From Apis mellifera (Eukaryota > Arthropoda > Insecta > Hymenoptera > Apidae), in NCBI RefSeq assembly GCF_003254395.2, contig NC_037653.1:3251001-3315000 (forward strand): a stretch of DNA of 64,000 nucleotides, written 5' to 3'. The translations under genes and the position numbers were made by a program. The notes beneath the pieces were generated by a model. The model was given only the letters and a program-made list of their open reading frames with translations. It was not told the origin of the DNA and ran no database searches. Numbering within the stretch: position 1 is the first letter of the stretch; each line of letters opens with the position of its first letter. Positions 11,590 through 24,306 of this stretch are shown in pieces.

Positions 11590-13180
11590 TCCTGCTCGAT
11601 CGGTAAGCAAGATGGCGGTTCTCCCCAATGACGGCCACCCTTGACGAGGAAAGTTTTCATTACGCTGTTTAAAATTAAGACCCTCCCATTCCAAACGTGG
11701 TCGCAGATATATCCCCCTCCTTCGTGGAAAGTTCACGGTGGTGGCCATGCTCGAGAGGGATGGATGTTCCAAGGATAGGTCTCGCGTGGGAGGACGCGTT
11801 TATTTGGAATACACCGTGGGGTGTTGTCAATGCACAGGTTAGCCCGTGTATTATGCATTTTTCAAGCGGAATCGTCGTCCATTTTACACGAGATACGAGC
11901 TTGCTCGTCGAGGGATCTTCGTTCTGAATTTTTCTATCCTCCATCTTTTTTTTCCTCTCTGACGAAGCAATTTAAAAGAAGAAAAATTCTATTCGTATTT
12001 CGAATCACGATGCGCGCGAGAGAAGAAGAAAAGGAGGCCGTTGTTCGCGGGGGAAGTTTGTGCTCGAGCGCGTTTCGAGCCCTTCTCTCCCTCCCCCCGA
12101 GAAGAGGGGGATGCTTTTCCCCGGGCGTTCGAAGGGTTGGTCGCGGCACGCTTATTGATCGACGGTCGAGCGTGGAACGCCGGAGGGGGTGGAGCCTCGG
12201 TGGCACGCAGGGTTGTTTCAGCGTTTCCAGCCTCCCGATTGGCCGGGCGGGGCAAGATGGCCGCCGCGCGTCGCGGAAACCTGGCCATCCCGGCTTTTCT
12301 TCCACTTTTCTTGCGCCCTCCTTCCGTTCCAGGCCAAGAACAACGTCGCAACGGACAAGATCCTATCCCGTCCTTGTCCCTTTGCACGAAATTTATTGCC
12401 ACGATATATATATATATATATATTCGCATCCATTAGATTCGCTTCTCTTATCCCTTCTTACCTTTTTCCTCCATTATTCCACGGATTCGAAATTGTTGAT
12501 TCGGATGATTAAAAATCGGATCTCGTTGATTGGCTGGAACGTTGCCACGTGTTTGATGCGTGCAACGTATCGTGGAGAGTTTTAACGACGCTCGATATTC
12601 ACCGGTGGTTCTCAACTCTCGAAACTTTTCTTTTCCAAATATTCTTCTCTCGGTTAACATGTGATCTATTCGCAAAATGGCGTCCACCGCAATAATTAAA
12701 CTTGCTCTTTCTCGAAACGAACCGGGTCCAAAATTTCTCAAAAAGACAGAAAGAAGGAAAGAGAGAGAGAGAGATCGATCGAATCGAAAGTTTGCCAACT
12801 CTTGCATCAACACGACTGAAAGTTCATCGAGCCGGGGGAACGAAAGTCGTTGTTAACGAGCACCTAATCCGATCCGGTGTATCGTCCGCATAATTCCAGG
12901 TGGTTAAGCGTGTCCGCGGCACGGCAGGCACGCCGTGCAATCGGAACTAATGGCGAAAGCATTAGCGACGAATTGTCAGAAATATATATACACACACGCA
13001 CAAGGCGTGATACGACACGGAGAGAGAGGGAGAGCGAGGACGCCATAAACGACGTGCGGTTGAGATACCGCGTACGCGCGCGCAAAATGTGTGTGGAAAA
13101 TATTCGTGAACACCTGTGTCCCGCCATTTGCAAATTGTGCACCGCGGCTGCGAAAAGATGTTTTTAACGCGCCTTCCACG
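11590..13180. promoter_or_regulatory. CpG-rich island with YY1/Pho-type and CCAAT sites, candidate PRE or promoter
   Basis: Rich in CpG from 11600 and very GC-rich at 12000-12360. It contains AAGATGGCGG (11609), AAGATGGCCGCC (12254), AAAATGGCGTC (12674), CGCCATTTG (near 13122) and an inverted CCAAT box (GATTGGCC near 12237) 12 bases before the YY1-type site. Preceded by a (CT)n run at 11361-11391, a GAGA-factor type tract. Several overlapping open frames cross the island in all frames, none with recognisable domains, so I treat it as regulatory. Confidence 0.4.
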
Positions 13181-14029
13181 CGGATAACGTGTATTTATTA
13201 TGCGGAGAGGTGTTCGTTATTTTGAGATAATTGCGAGTTATGTCCACGGATCGTGGAAAATGGCGAATTGTCCACGATGTATGCACCTTTCTCTCTCTCT
13301 CTCTATATATGTATTTTCCTTTTTTCTCTCTCCTTTTAGGAAAGTTGCAAGTAGGATGAGAGGAAAGTGGGGATGTATATCGGAATTTAGAAATTCGAAT
13401 AGAGAGGATTTTTATTATCACGAATTTCTCCTAATTTTTTTTTTCTCCTTTTCCTTTTTCTTTTTAGGAAAATTTTGGAAATTTCTATTATTATAAAAAT
13501 ACATAATTAGGGAGAGGGATTATTTTGTTGGACGAATATATAAAACGATTATCGAAAGGGAGGAGGAGGAAGAAATATTTATTGTTCTGGACGAATATAT
13601 AAAATGGAGAAATTAAAAATTTGTTTCTGGAAAACGATTATCGAAAGGAGGAGGAAATATTTATTGTTCTCGAACGGATGGAGAAATCTGTACATCTCGT
13701 AGAGATCCGAGGCAGAGTGGTGAAGGAAAAGCAGGCATTTTGATTCGCTTTAATTATTGGATGGAATTCTGGCGTGTTGTTTGCCGGCGCGGCGGTAAAA
13801 GGGTGAAGGGGTCGAGGATCTTGGAGGTTGTTCAGACGGGAGGAAGAAGGAGAGACTTGGAGGAGGAGGTTGGGATGCTTTAGCCTTTGGGGGCCGCGGT
13901 CGATACCGCGTCTCTCCGTGGAAACCAGTGTTGCCAACCGGTGCTTGCCTGGAATTTGCACTTTCCTACTAAACGCCGCCATCCCTCCCCCCTTCCCTAA
14001 ATATCTCAATAAAACCCTTCTCCTACGAT
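13181..14029. other. Unique DNA, no gene seen
   Basis: GAAAATGGCGAATT at about 13257 and GCCGCCATCCC at about 13975 are further YY1/Pho-type words; 13540-13680 has a short duplicated GGACGAATATATAAAA/ACGATTATCGAAAGG block. No gene. Confidence 0.6.
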
Positions 14030-15925
14030 ATTTCCAACGATCCTTCAAGAATTGTCTCTTTCTCTTTTTCTCCTTCCTTTCAATTTCATTTCAAATAATT
14101 ATTTCCATTCCAGGTAATTATTATGAGATTCCTCTTCTCTCTGTTTTTCTCTCTGGAAAAATCTGTTTAAGGTATTATGTATGTGTATAATGAGAAGTAT
14201 AGTAAGAAGTATATGTGAAGTAATACGTGTGTCTCTTTTTCTCCAATATTTCCAACGATCCTTCAAGAATTGTCTCTTTCTCTTTTTCCTTTTCTTTCAA
14301 TTTCATTCAAGTTTCCATTCCATTTAATTATTATGAGATTTCTCTTCTCTCTGTTTTGGGAAAAATCTGTAGTATGAAGTATTATGTGTCTCTTTCTCTT
14401 TTTTTTTTTCTTTCAATTTCATTCAAAGTTTCCATTACAGATAATTATTATGAGATTTCTCTTCTCTCTGTTTTGGGAAAAATGTGTTTGAAGTATTATG
14501 TGTCTCTTTCTATTTTTGCATTTCAATTTCATTCAAAGTTTCCATTACAGATAATTATTATGAGATTCCTCTTCTTTCCGTTTTGGGAAAAATCTGTTTG
14601 AAGTATTAGGTGTATAGTATAGGTGTATAGTATAGTATAGGTGAGAAGTATAGTAAGAAGTATATGTGAGGTAATATGTGTCTCTTTTTCTCCAATATTT
14701 CCAACGATTCTTCCAAAATTATTCAATCTTCCAAATTTGTAATTGTGTCTCTCCTTCTTCAATATTTCCAACGATCCTTCCAGAATTATTGTAATCGTGT
14801 TCGATTATAATATGTGTTTCTTTTTCTTTAATATTTCCAACCATCCTTGCAAAATTATTGTAATCATGTTCGATTCCATGTGTTTCTCCTTCTTCAATAT
14901 TTCTAATGATTCTTCCAAAATTATTGTAATCGTGTTCGATTATAATATGTGTCTCTCCTTCTCCAATATTTCTAAGGATCCTTTCAAAATTATTGTGTCT
15001 TTTTCTCTTTTTTTTTTTCCTTTCAATTTCATTCAAAATTTCCATTCCAGATAATTATTATAAGATTCCTCTTCTCTCTATTTTGGGAAAATCTGTATTG
15101 AAGTATTATAGTGAGAAGTACAGTAAGAAGTATATGAAGTAATATATGTCTCTTTTTCTCCAATATTTCCAACGATCCTTCCAAAATTATTGTAATCATG
15201 TTCGATTCCATGTGTCTCTCTTTTTCTTTCTATCTTTTTCTTTTCCTTTCAGTTTTATTTCTTTCAATTCAAAGTTTCCATTCCAGATAATTATTATAAT
15301 TATTATAAGATTCCTTTTCTCTCTGTTTTGGGAAAAATCTGTTTGAAGTATTATGTTATTGAAGTATTATATTATATAGTGAGAAGTATATGTGAAGTAA
15401 TATGTGTCTCTCCTTCTCCAATATTTCTAAGGATCCTTTCAAAATTATTGTGTCTTTTTCTCTTTTTTTCTTTCCTTTCAATTTCATCCAAATAATTATT
15501 TCCATTCCAGATAATTATTATAAGATTCCTTTTCTCTATTTTGGGAAAAATCTGTTTGAAGTATTATGTGTCTCTTTCTCTTTTTCTCTTTCCTTTCAAT
15601 TTCATCCAAAGTTTCCATTCCATAGATAATTATTATAAGATTCCTTTTCTCTATTTTGGGAAAAATCTGTATTGAAGTATTATGTGTATAGTGAGAAGTA
15701 TATGTGAAGTAATACGTGTCTCTTTTTCTCCAATATTTCCAACGATCCTTCCAGAATGATTGTAATTAAATTATTGTAATTCGATTCAAGTTTGTTCGTC
15801 TCCACGTGTCTCTCTCTCTCTTTCTATCTTTTTCTCTTTCCTTTCAATTTCATCCAAAGTTTCCAGATAATTATTATTACAAGATTCCTCTTCTCTCTAT
15901 TTTGGGAAAAATCTGTATTGAAGTA
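14030..15925. repeat. Complex array with TCTCCAATATTTCCAACGATCC unit
   Basis: Units of variable length combine CCAATATTTCCAACGATCCTTC, a CT/T-rich stretch, TTTCAATTTCATTCAAAGTTTCCATTCCAG, ATAATTATTATAAGATTCC and TTTTGGGAAAAATCTGTTTGAAG. Sub-blocks are reused in different combinations, so this is a higher-order, recombining array. No gene. Confidence 0.93.
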
Positions 15926-16439
15926 TTTGAGAGAATTTTGGGGGAGGGAAAAAAGAAAGGGGAAGGGAAGAAGAAAATGGCATCGTGACGAATCCAAGGC
16001 TAAACATAATCCAGTCGAAGGGTAAACAATCGTGAGTAAGGGTTGATTTTTTCTTCTTCTTCTTCTTTTTCTTATGCTTTTTTTTTTTGCATAACCCTCA
16101 TTGGAAGGCGAAAATGTAGGGGAAGGGAGAGGAGGGGGGCCTTTTACCAGCAGCTTAGTCGAGCTAGGATGTTGGCCTCGTTCAATTTTCACCGAAAATA
16201 TGCGGATCAAACGTTGAGGGAACGACCTTCCCTCGTTGAAACGATTCCTCCCTTCCCTTTTCCAATTTTCGAAACAACTCGTTTCCTCGATGATTATGGC
16301 GCGTGTCTAACCCTTTTCAGAAGAAAGAATTCCTTTCTGGACGAATTTTGCTTCGAAACTGGAAAATTTGGGAGACGATTTTGGACGAATATATGAAATA
16401 GAGAAAAAAATTCTGTTGTTTCTGGAGAGGAGGAAGCTC

Positions 16440-17990
16440 GAATTAAATCTCACGATTCTTATATTTCTTATATTGGGAAGAAAGAAAGAAAGAAAGAATG
16501 GAGAGAAGAGATCTCTCGGTAGAAAAGGGTATGAACGAGCAGCGAGCGAACGAACAAAAGAGGAAAAAGTTTATTCGTTTCGAAATTTGATTTAATCTCA
16601 CAATTCTTATATATATATATATATTCGTTATATCACTCGAGAAAGAAAGAAAGAAAGAATGGAGAGAAAAGATCTCTCGGTAGGAAAGGGTATGAACGAG
16701 CGGCGAGCGAACGAACAAAAGAGGAATTCGACTTAATTTCATTATTTTCTTATATATTCTTATATATTCTTATATATTCTTATATATATAAGAATTTTCT
16801 TATCATTATTCTTATATATATCATTATTCTTATATATATAAGAAAATTCTTATATATATATTCGTTATATCATTCCAGAAAGGAGAAAGAAAGAAAGAAG
16901 AAATCTTTCGGGCGGTAGGAAAGGGTATAAACGAGCGGCGAGCGAACGAACAAAAAAAGAAAAAGTTTATTCGTTTTGAAATTCGATTTAATTTCATGAT
17001 TCTTATATATATATATATTCGTTATATCACTCGATAAAAAAGAGAGAAAGAAAGAAAAAAGAGATCTTTTAGGGAAGAAGCTTATTCGTCTCGAAATTCA
17101 ACTTAATCTCACAATTCTTATATATATGTGTATATATGTGATATATTCATTATATCACTCGAGAAAGAAGAAAGAAAGAAAGAATGGAGAGAAGAGATCT
17201 GTCGGGCGGTAGGAAAAGATATGAACGAGCGGCGAGCGAACAAACAAAAAAGAAAAAAGTTTATTCGTTTCGAAATTCGACTTAATCTCACGATTCTTAT
17301 ATATAAATATTTCTTATATCGAAAAAAAAGAAAGAAAAAAAAAGAGATCTCTCAGGAAAGAAGCTTATTTGTTTCAAAATTCGAATTAAATCTCACGATT
17401 TTTACATATATACATACTTCTTGTATCGAGAAAGAAGAAAGAAAGAAAGAAAAAAGAGATCTCTCGGACAGTAAGGAAAGGGTATGAACGAGCGGCGAGC
17501 GAAGGAACAAAAAAAGAAAAAGTTCACGATTCTTATATGTATGTATTCCTTGTAAGAAGAAAAAAGAAAGAAAGAAAGAAAGAAAGAAAAAAGAAATCTC
17601 TCAGGGAAGAAGCTTATTTGTTTCGAAATTCGAATTAAATCTCACGATTCTTATATATAGATATTCCTTATATCGAGAAAGAAGATTTCTCAGACGATAG
17701 GAAAGGATATGAACAACCAATGAGCGAACGAACAAAACAGAAAGAATTATTAACTTATTCGTTTCGAAATAATTCTTACATATACATATTCCTTATATTG
17801 GAAAAGAAGAAAGAAAGAAAAGAAAAATAAATGTGGGAAGAAACTTATTCGTTTCGAAATTCTTATATATACATTACATAATGTATAATATATAATACAT
17901 TATATGAGAAAGAAAGAAAAAAGAAAGGAAAAAGAGATTTCTCAAGCGGTAGGAAAGGGTATGAACGAGCGGCGAGCGAGCGAACAAAAT
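16440..17990. repeat. Complex array with GGTATGAACGAGCGGCGAGCG unit
   Basis: About ten units of 100-240 bp carry GAAAGAAAGAATGGAGAGAAGAGATCTCTCGG, AGGAAAGGGTATGAACGAGCGGCGAGCGAACGAACAAAA, TTATTCGTTTCGAAATTCGA and CTCACGATTCTTATATATATA. The GGCGAGCGAACG block is CpG-rich and would be methylatable or protein-bound, unlike the rest. Open frames here are artefacts. Confidence 0.92.
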
Positions 17991-18559
17991 AGGTGGGGAG
18001 GTAGCGATGATTTCGAGTATCGCACGTGCCACTCCAACACTCTCGATTTCAATGTGTTTTTATTGCGCCTCTTAAATTCACATTTATGACCTCTTATCCT
18101 CTCTCTCTCTCCCCCCCCCCCTCTCTCTCTCTCTCCTGCCCTCTCGCGCGTAATACAGTGAACGACGAATCGGTGGTCGATCCGAGCAGCTGACAATTAC
18201 GAAGAAACGGATATATCCCAGCGATTACGAAGACATATTTCCTCGCATATCTCTAGCCGTGAAAATTCGAATGTAATTTTATTACATCACTATCACTCGA
18301 AGATTTGATCAATTATTTCGAATACGAAAATTCGAAAGATAATTTTTACATCGGTATATACATGTATAACATACGTTTGAAATTCTTTCTCCTCTCGTTA
18401 ACGATCGATGTTTCGAATCGTCCATTTACTTTTCGACGAATAAAAATTCCTTGGAATAGAAATTTCCGATTCCGACGAAAAATAAATGATCGATGTATCG
18501 TTAGAAAGAAAAAAAAAGAAAAGAAAAAAATAGGATACCGCAATATCTCTTTGACATAC
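17991..18559. other. Unique DNA with CT tract, no gene seen
   Basis: A CTCTCT/C-run tract lies at 18095-18137. The rest is AT-rich with no credible exon. Confidence 0.6.
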
Positions 18560-19015
18560 GCGCAGAGAAGATCGAGTATTGTTTCGAGGAGAGGAAATTT
18601 GAATTTAACGACCCACCCGTTATAAATAATTCAACGTTCGATCTCTCGCCACCACCGATCCGAGCGGAGCGATTCGAGACTTTGGTTCGAACGCGATGCA
18701 AATGTAACATCTCGGTCGAACAGGGAGAAAGAGAGAGAGAGAGAGAAAAGATAGCTTAATTACGCGTGCGAGAAGTGGCGTTTTATGTTTATTATTTTAT
18801 AGCGGTGTAATCTGTGCACGGTTAGGCTTAAATAGACGTTTAAAACTACGACGAGCGGCGCTGCGCGCGCAAAGCTTGTAAAACAACGATTTATCGTCCG
18901 AAAGAGAAAGAATTCGCGATTTTCCACGTTTTTCGTATCCCGGTGATTCCTTTGATTAATTATCGATCACGGTGAAATCGAATGGTTTTAAGACAGGCGT
19001 GTAAATATATACGTG

Positions 19016-19050
<35 letters not shown>

Positions 19051-20110
19051 TACTAAATATTATTCGTTTCGTTTTCGTCGATTTCTCGTCCAAGAGTTAA
19101 GATGGCGGCTCATTCGATAATATATCTCTGCGATCGAGTTGAATTGGAAATTAATTCGTAACACTCGGTCGATAACGTAGCGCCCGGGTATCTTTCTCTC
19201 TCTCTCTCCACAGTTGAATGGAATCGTTGTCGAGATCGGGGATAAAGGATGGCGGCGAGGCTATTAAGATATCCAGTGGGCCGGGCCCCCGAAATCTCTC
19301 CCTCCCCTCCACCACCGAAAATATTTAAACATTGTGATATACGCAAGAGGCGTATATATCAAACGTTTGACGCGTCTGGTTTTCGAAACGAGCCAGGTAT
19401 ACATTAATGAGCCCTCTCTCCTTACTTTCGTTCTCCTTCTCTCTAAGCGTGTTAATAAGAAGAAACAACGTCTTAAACGGAAAGATTCACAAGGCTATTA
19501 GGATGAAGAGAAACGTACTTATAATTGGTATACTTTAAAGCTATATATATATAGAGAGAGAGAGAGAGGGAATATATAGATACATATATATATAGATACA
19601 GGGAATATATTCCATATATATATAGATATACATATATATATATATAGATACAGAGGGAATATATTCCAGTATTTCTTTTTATCTAAAGGCAGAAACACGG
19701 AGGGTAGAGTAATTGGCGCGCAATTATTCGAAAATGCCCAACCTTTGTCCAAGATGGAGTAATTTCCTGTCCCCTGTGAGCGGTTATTGCCGGTCGACGA
19801 CGATTGAGTCACTAGTCCCGGTCTCGCTCCTCTCGAGGCGATCGGCGGCCGCAAAATGGAGGCGAAACAAAGGGAAACAGCCGGCTTTTCGAAAAGAAGC
19901 CGCTCGAGTCGATCGGGTCTGGAAACGGCGGCGTCTAGGAATTGGCGGCGAGCCCGATCGCCTCTCCCCGCCGCCGCCAGAGCCCGCTCATTACACTCCG
20001 CCTTGTGGTCGATCATCATTCGCATCGTGGCGAATCGGGATCACCGCGTTGCCGGTGGTTTAGAAAATGGCCGTTTTCCAGCGAAAGATAAATACGTTTA
20101 TATTATATAT
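18560..20110. promoter_or_regulatory. CpG-rich patches with YY1/Pho-type sites
   Basis: AAGATGGCGGC at 19099-19109, AGGATGGCGGCG at 19247-19258 and AAAATGGCCG at 20064-20073, with GAGAGA runs at 18727-18748, 19195-19208 and 19553-19567. The 19700-20080 part is GC-rich with GCCGCCGCC. No coding frame has recognisable features. Confidence 0.4.
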
Positions 20111-20539
20111 ATATAGATATAAATGCGCGCTTATTTCGTTTAATTCTGTTTGATTTTGGAGACGTAAGGGGTTGATTGCAGGGTGTCTTGGTTTTTTATG
20201 GTAATATAATATATAAATTTTTTTGTATTTGGTAGATGATGGATATTGGAAGGTTAAGGATAAGAAAGTGTAAGTTGGTTTCTTTTTGTAGAAGGGATTT
20301 TATATGTATATGTATGTATTTTATATTTTTTTAGATTGTTATTTTTCGTATTTTCGCGCGTGTTTCTTCTATGTAAAATGAAAGAGTAATAGAAAAAGGT
20401 GAGTATGGTAAATGGTAAGTATGATTGTAAGGAAATTGTTAAAAGAGAGAGAGAGAGAGAGATAATAAGGCAGGTATTAAAGGTAAGTATCAAAAGATAG
20501 ATGATATAGATGAGTATGTGAGATTGGATAAAAATTGTC

Positions 20540-21030
20540 GTCCTTGGAAATATCTAAAAAATTTCCAAATTGTATTCTTTTAATGCGGAATAGAAAAATT
20601 GGCGAAGAATTTCGAAAATTCCAAGAATTTGACACTCCATTTCCAAAAATTGTCGAAATTCTTGGAATTATGTTCTTCTGATATAAAATCGAAAAATTGG
20701 TTAAAAATTTTATTCGTTCGAAAATTTTTAAAATTCCTGGAATTTCGAAAATTCTTGGAAAAATTTCTCGATCGATCTTTTGTCAACTCATGTTCTTCTG
20801 ATACAAAATCGAAAAATTGACCAAAAATTTTTTTCGTTGGAGAATTTTGAAAGTTCCAAGAAATTTGATGTCATTTCCAAAAATTTCGAAAACTTGGAAG
20901 TACCAAGAATTTGACGTCAAGAATTTTCAAGAATTTTTAAAATTCCTGGAATTTGACGTTATTTCCAAAAATTTCGAAAGTTCTTGGAAAAATTTTTGTC
21001 CAAACTTTTTGACTTTATATCAAAAGAAAA
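20540..21030. repeat. Degenerate short repeats of GAAAATTCCAAGAATTTGACG type
   Basis: Words such as TTCCAAAAATTTCGAAA, CTTGGAATTTGACG and GTTCTTCTGATATAAAATCGAAAAATTG recur several times in both strands, which gives many GGAATT/AATTCC inverted matches. Units are too diverged for a clean period. Confidence 0.75.
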
Positions 21031-21662
21031 TACGCGGTGGAAGGTGAACTGTGTTTTTTAAATTTCGAAAATTTTGATTTTTCGATTAGAAAAGTAGAAT
21101 TGTATGGGAATTGGCACGTGAAAATTTACTAACCTGACATAATACTTGTCTCGTTAACCGTTATTTTTACGAGTCATTTTTGCAACATTTTACTTATTAT
21201 CTATGTATGAAATTCGTTAATATAAATTATATTTATCCTATTTTTGTTTTTTTTTTTTTTACATATTCACCTTAGTTTACAATCGTCTTAACTCGATTCT
21301 TATCGTTCAGGGAAAAATATTCCGGATAAAGATTAAGTTAAGATTTTGAATATATTCTGAGATTATTAATTTTTTCGTAAATAAATATACGAAATATAAT
21401 ATTTATACTTCGAAAAGACGCGTTAATTTACGAGATACTTAATATCTCTATTAATTAAATATCTCTCGAATCAATAATCCTTCCCCCTGTATACGGAGAA
21501 TAACACGCGTCGCATCTATTCACGTGTCAAAAAATACACCAAGATCCCCTTTTTAAAGAAACGAAACTAGCCCTCGTACAATCTTCGCGAGCCTATCTAA
21601 ACGAAAAAGCAATCCTTCGAAACGTAGCCCTGTCGAAACCATTCAACTTTTATCCGAGACAT

Positions 21663-22035
21663 CTTCCGATATCTCCAAACACAACCGAGATATTATTCCA
21701 TATAAATCTGTATAACCGACTCCCGTAACATACCGGGTGTCTAAAAATTCCCTATTCTCCCAATATCTCCTCCATTCTTACCAAAATATTCCAAAATAAT
21801 CGAGATATTATACCATATAAATCTGTATAACCGATTCGCGTAACATACCGGGTGTCTAAAAATTCCCTACTCTCCCAATATCTCCTCCATTCTTACCATT
21901 CAAAATATTCCAAAATAATCGAGATATTATACCATATAAATCTGTATAACCGACTCGCGTAACATACCGGGTGTCTAAAAATTCCCCACTCTCCCAATAT
22001 CTCCTCCATTCCTAGCAAAATATTCCAAAATAATC
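21663..22035. repeat. Tandem repeat, about 115-119 bp, nearly 3 copies
   Basis: The word CTGTATAACCGA lies at 21708, 21823 and 21942. Each is followed by CGTAACATACCGGGTGTCTAAAAATTCCC and a CTCCCAATATCTCCTCCATTC stretch. The copies are close to identical. Confidence 0.93.
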
Positions 22036-22465
22036 GAGATCGAAGTTGAATCTCCAAGGTATACAATTATAACCCCCTCCCCTATTCTTCGATCCACCAT
22101 CTCTTAAATCCATCTCTAAACTTCCTTCATTACCGACACGTATCAATGTATATACCGTAATAATAATATACCGGACCGACCAAACTTGATCAAATCTCAA
22201 ATTCAATCCCCCTCCCCTCTTCTCTCCTTTAATGGAAAAAAAAAGGAGAAAACGAAAACCGAAAATCCGCGGCCAAATACGAAGCAGCAACTAACTCTCC
22301 GCACGGAAGGCAGTCCGCAGGTAGAACACGGTGGCCGGCCTGATTGGCCCATGCCCCCGACCCATGTTCCATCCTACGCATTTGCCTCCGTGTCCCCTCG
22401 TGCAGAGGCGGATTCTCCTCTTCTCTCCTCTTCCTCGCTTCCGCCTCGGGAAAGAACCCAGCGCC

Positions 22466-23010
22466 ACACGAGATAGAGAGAGAGACACAGACAGAGAACC
22501 CGAGAACTCGACAGAGATAGAGATAGTTCTAGAACTCGCGAGAGAGGGACAAAGAGAGCTCGAGCGAACGAAAGAAAGAGAGAAATAGTTCTAGAACTCG
22601 AGAGCTCGACAAAGAAAGAGAGAGACAGAGATAGTTCTAGAACTCGAGAGAGAAAGACAAAGAGAGCTCGAGCGAACGAGCGAATGAGAGACAGAGAAAG
22701 AAAGATCGAGCAAACGAAACAGAGAGACAAGGACAGAGAGCTCGAACGAACGAGAGAGAGAAAGAAAGATCGAGCGAACGAGAGAGAGAAAGAAAGAAAG
22801 ATCGAGCGAACGAAAGAGAGAGAGAAAGAAAGACAGAGAGCTCGAACGAACGAGAGAGAGAAAGAAAGATCGAGCGAACGAGAGAGAGAGAAAGAAAGAT
22901 CGAGCGAACGAAAGATAGAAAGAGAAAGAAAGATCGAGCGAAGGAAAGAGAGAGAGAGACAAAGAGAGCTCGAACGAGCGAACGAGAGAGAGAGAGAGAG
23001 AGAGGGTAGC
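22466..23010. repeat. GA-rich tract with GAGCGAACGA-type units
   Basis: About 540 bases of purine-rich + strand made of GAGAGA, AAAGAAAGA and TCGAGCGAACGA words. It contains three copies of the 12-bp palindrome AGTTCTAGAACT at 22525, 22587 and 22633. GAGAG words are binding sites for GAGA factor (Trl) in flies. The long open frames in both directions here are repeat artefacts. Confidence 0.9.
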
Positions 23011-23419
23011 GTAGTACGTAGTACTAGGCACGTAGGCGCGGAGGAGCGGCGATCTGGGCTGGCCGGCCGTTTGTTCAGTGGCTCGGCCGTTTGCCGTGAC
23101 TTGGCTCGTCTCTCGCTCGCTCGCTCGCTCGCGTGTTTCCGTTCCACGCGTGGCCCGTTCCGTTCGCCAATAAGCGTGTAGAGAGCCGTGTTTCACCGCA
23201 CGCCTTCACTCCTCGCCGCTTAGGGCCGCGAGCGGCTGCCGCCGCCGCGACGTTAGTCGAAACCTCGCGATGCAGCGGCCGTACGCGACGTTCCTCGCGA
23301 CCGCGTTCCGCCGCGACCCACCGCCGACGGCCACTCTCGATCGCAGCCTCTTCTTCTTCTTCGCGGCGCCGCTTCGCTGCGCTCCTTCCGCGCCGCCCTC
23401 GCCCTCCTAATTTCTCTCC

Positions 23420-23456
<37 letters not shown>

Positions 23457-24075
23457 TTTCGGGAGAAGAGGAGGAGGAGGAGGAGGGGGGCGGGCCACGC
23501 CGCAGGGAAGGGAGGGGGACGAGGGAATCCCCCGTTTCCGTTTCGCGCGCGAGAGAAGGAAAGGTGGAGGTGGAAGCGAGACGGAGACGGAGAGATAGAG
23601 AGAGAGAGACGCGCTTTCGTCCCGTACGTGTGCATTATTCGGCGGCAGGAGGAAGGGGGCGGAAGACAGACGTAGTAATAGAGTAGTGAGTGCGGAGAGA
23701 GAGAGAGACGGAGGATGGTGGATAGAGAGAGAGAGAGCGTATAATAAGAGTCGATTCTTTTCTCGTTCTTCCTCTCGTTCTTTCTCAACAATACAAAACG
23801 TAACGTAACGTTCTTCTTCTTATTATTTTCGTTCCTCTCTCTTAACTCGAGAGAGAACTTTTTCAAAGTTGTATATATATGAATAATTGAGAAGAAAAGA
23901 AGGAAGAAGGTGGATGATACGAGACTCGACGAAAGGGTTGATTAAAAGTGTTCGAAAGGAAGGAAGGAAGGAAGGAAGAGACGGAACAGTGAGCGCGCGA
24001 TTCGCCGGTTTTGGAAAGGGAGAGGAGGAGGGAGCAGGAGGAGGAGGAGGAGGAGAAGAAAGAAAAAAATAACCG

Positions 24076-24306
24076 ATGTGTTTGGCCGGCGGCCACGTTG
24101 GAAATCGCGTGAACGTGCATTGGATGTTTCAGCAGCTGGAAAACGAGACGGCATGGACTAGCCGCTCGCCCCGTGGTGGAAACCCTTCGAAGGGAAAAGG
24201 GCATCCCCCCCCCCGCCGGCCCAGCAAGCGTCGCGACGCTCGGCGACCCCGGTGCTACGTCGTCGATCCGCCTCTCCGCCCTTCTTCTCGTCGTCTCAGC
24301 CGGAAG
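24076..24306 (+). other. Possible coding end of the distal first exon, 77 codons, unknown protein
   Basis: First ATG after an in-frame TAA (24070-24072) opens a frame that stays open through the donor at 24306/24307. The first 28 residues (MCLAGGHVGNRVNVHW...) are not low-complexity; the rest is Arg/Pro/Ser-rich. I do not recognise the protein. It could be the start of a small protein, an isoform-specific N-terminus, or chance reading of a GC-rich leader. The upstream context (AACCG before ATG) is moderate. Confidence 0.25.

Larger units (their letters stand above)
22290..24306 (+). promoter_or_regulatory. CpG island with long GA tract, candidate distal promoter and first exon
   Basis: A GA-rich tract (22466-23010) runs into a strongly CpG-rich stretch (23020-23420) with GGCCGGCC, CCAAT (inverted, CGCCAATAAG near 23166) and GCC-trinucleotide runs, then GA/CT repeats to 24060. 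A TCAGTG initiator-like word is at 23075. The island ends at a consensus donor, AAG|gtgagt (intron from 24307). This is the standard look of an arthropod TATA-less promoter with a long leader. It may be a far-upstream Abd-B promoter or a separate transcript; the sequence cannot decide. Confidence 0.45.

Noticed and set aside
11821..12585. 254-codon open frame through the 12 kb CpG island
   Set aside because: Crosses a TA microsatellite, overlaps open frames in other phases and has no domain; treated as regulatory island.
22374..23196. Long minus-strand Ser/Leu/Arg open frames (over 200 codons)
   Set aside because: Direct translation of a GA repeat; several frames are open at once.
23075..23866. 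Overlapping frames in the 23 kb CpG island
   Set aside because: Arg/Pro/Ser-rich in every frame, explained by CpG and GA composition; likely leader.
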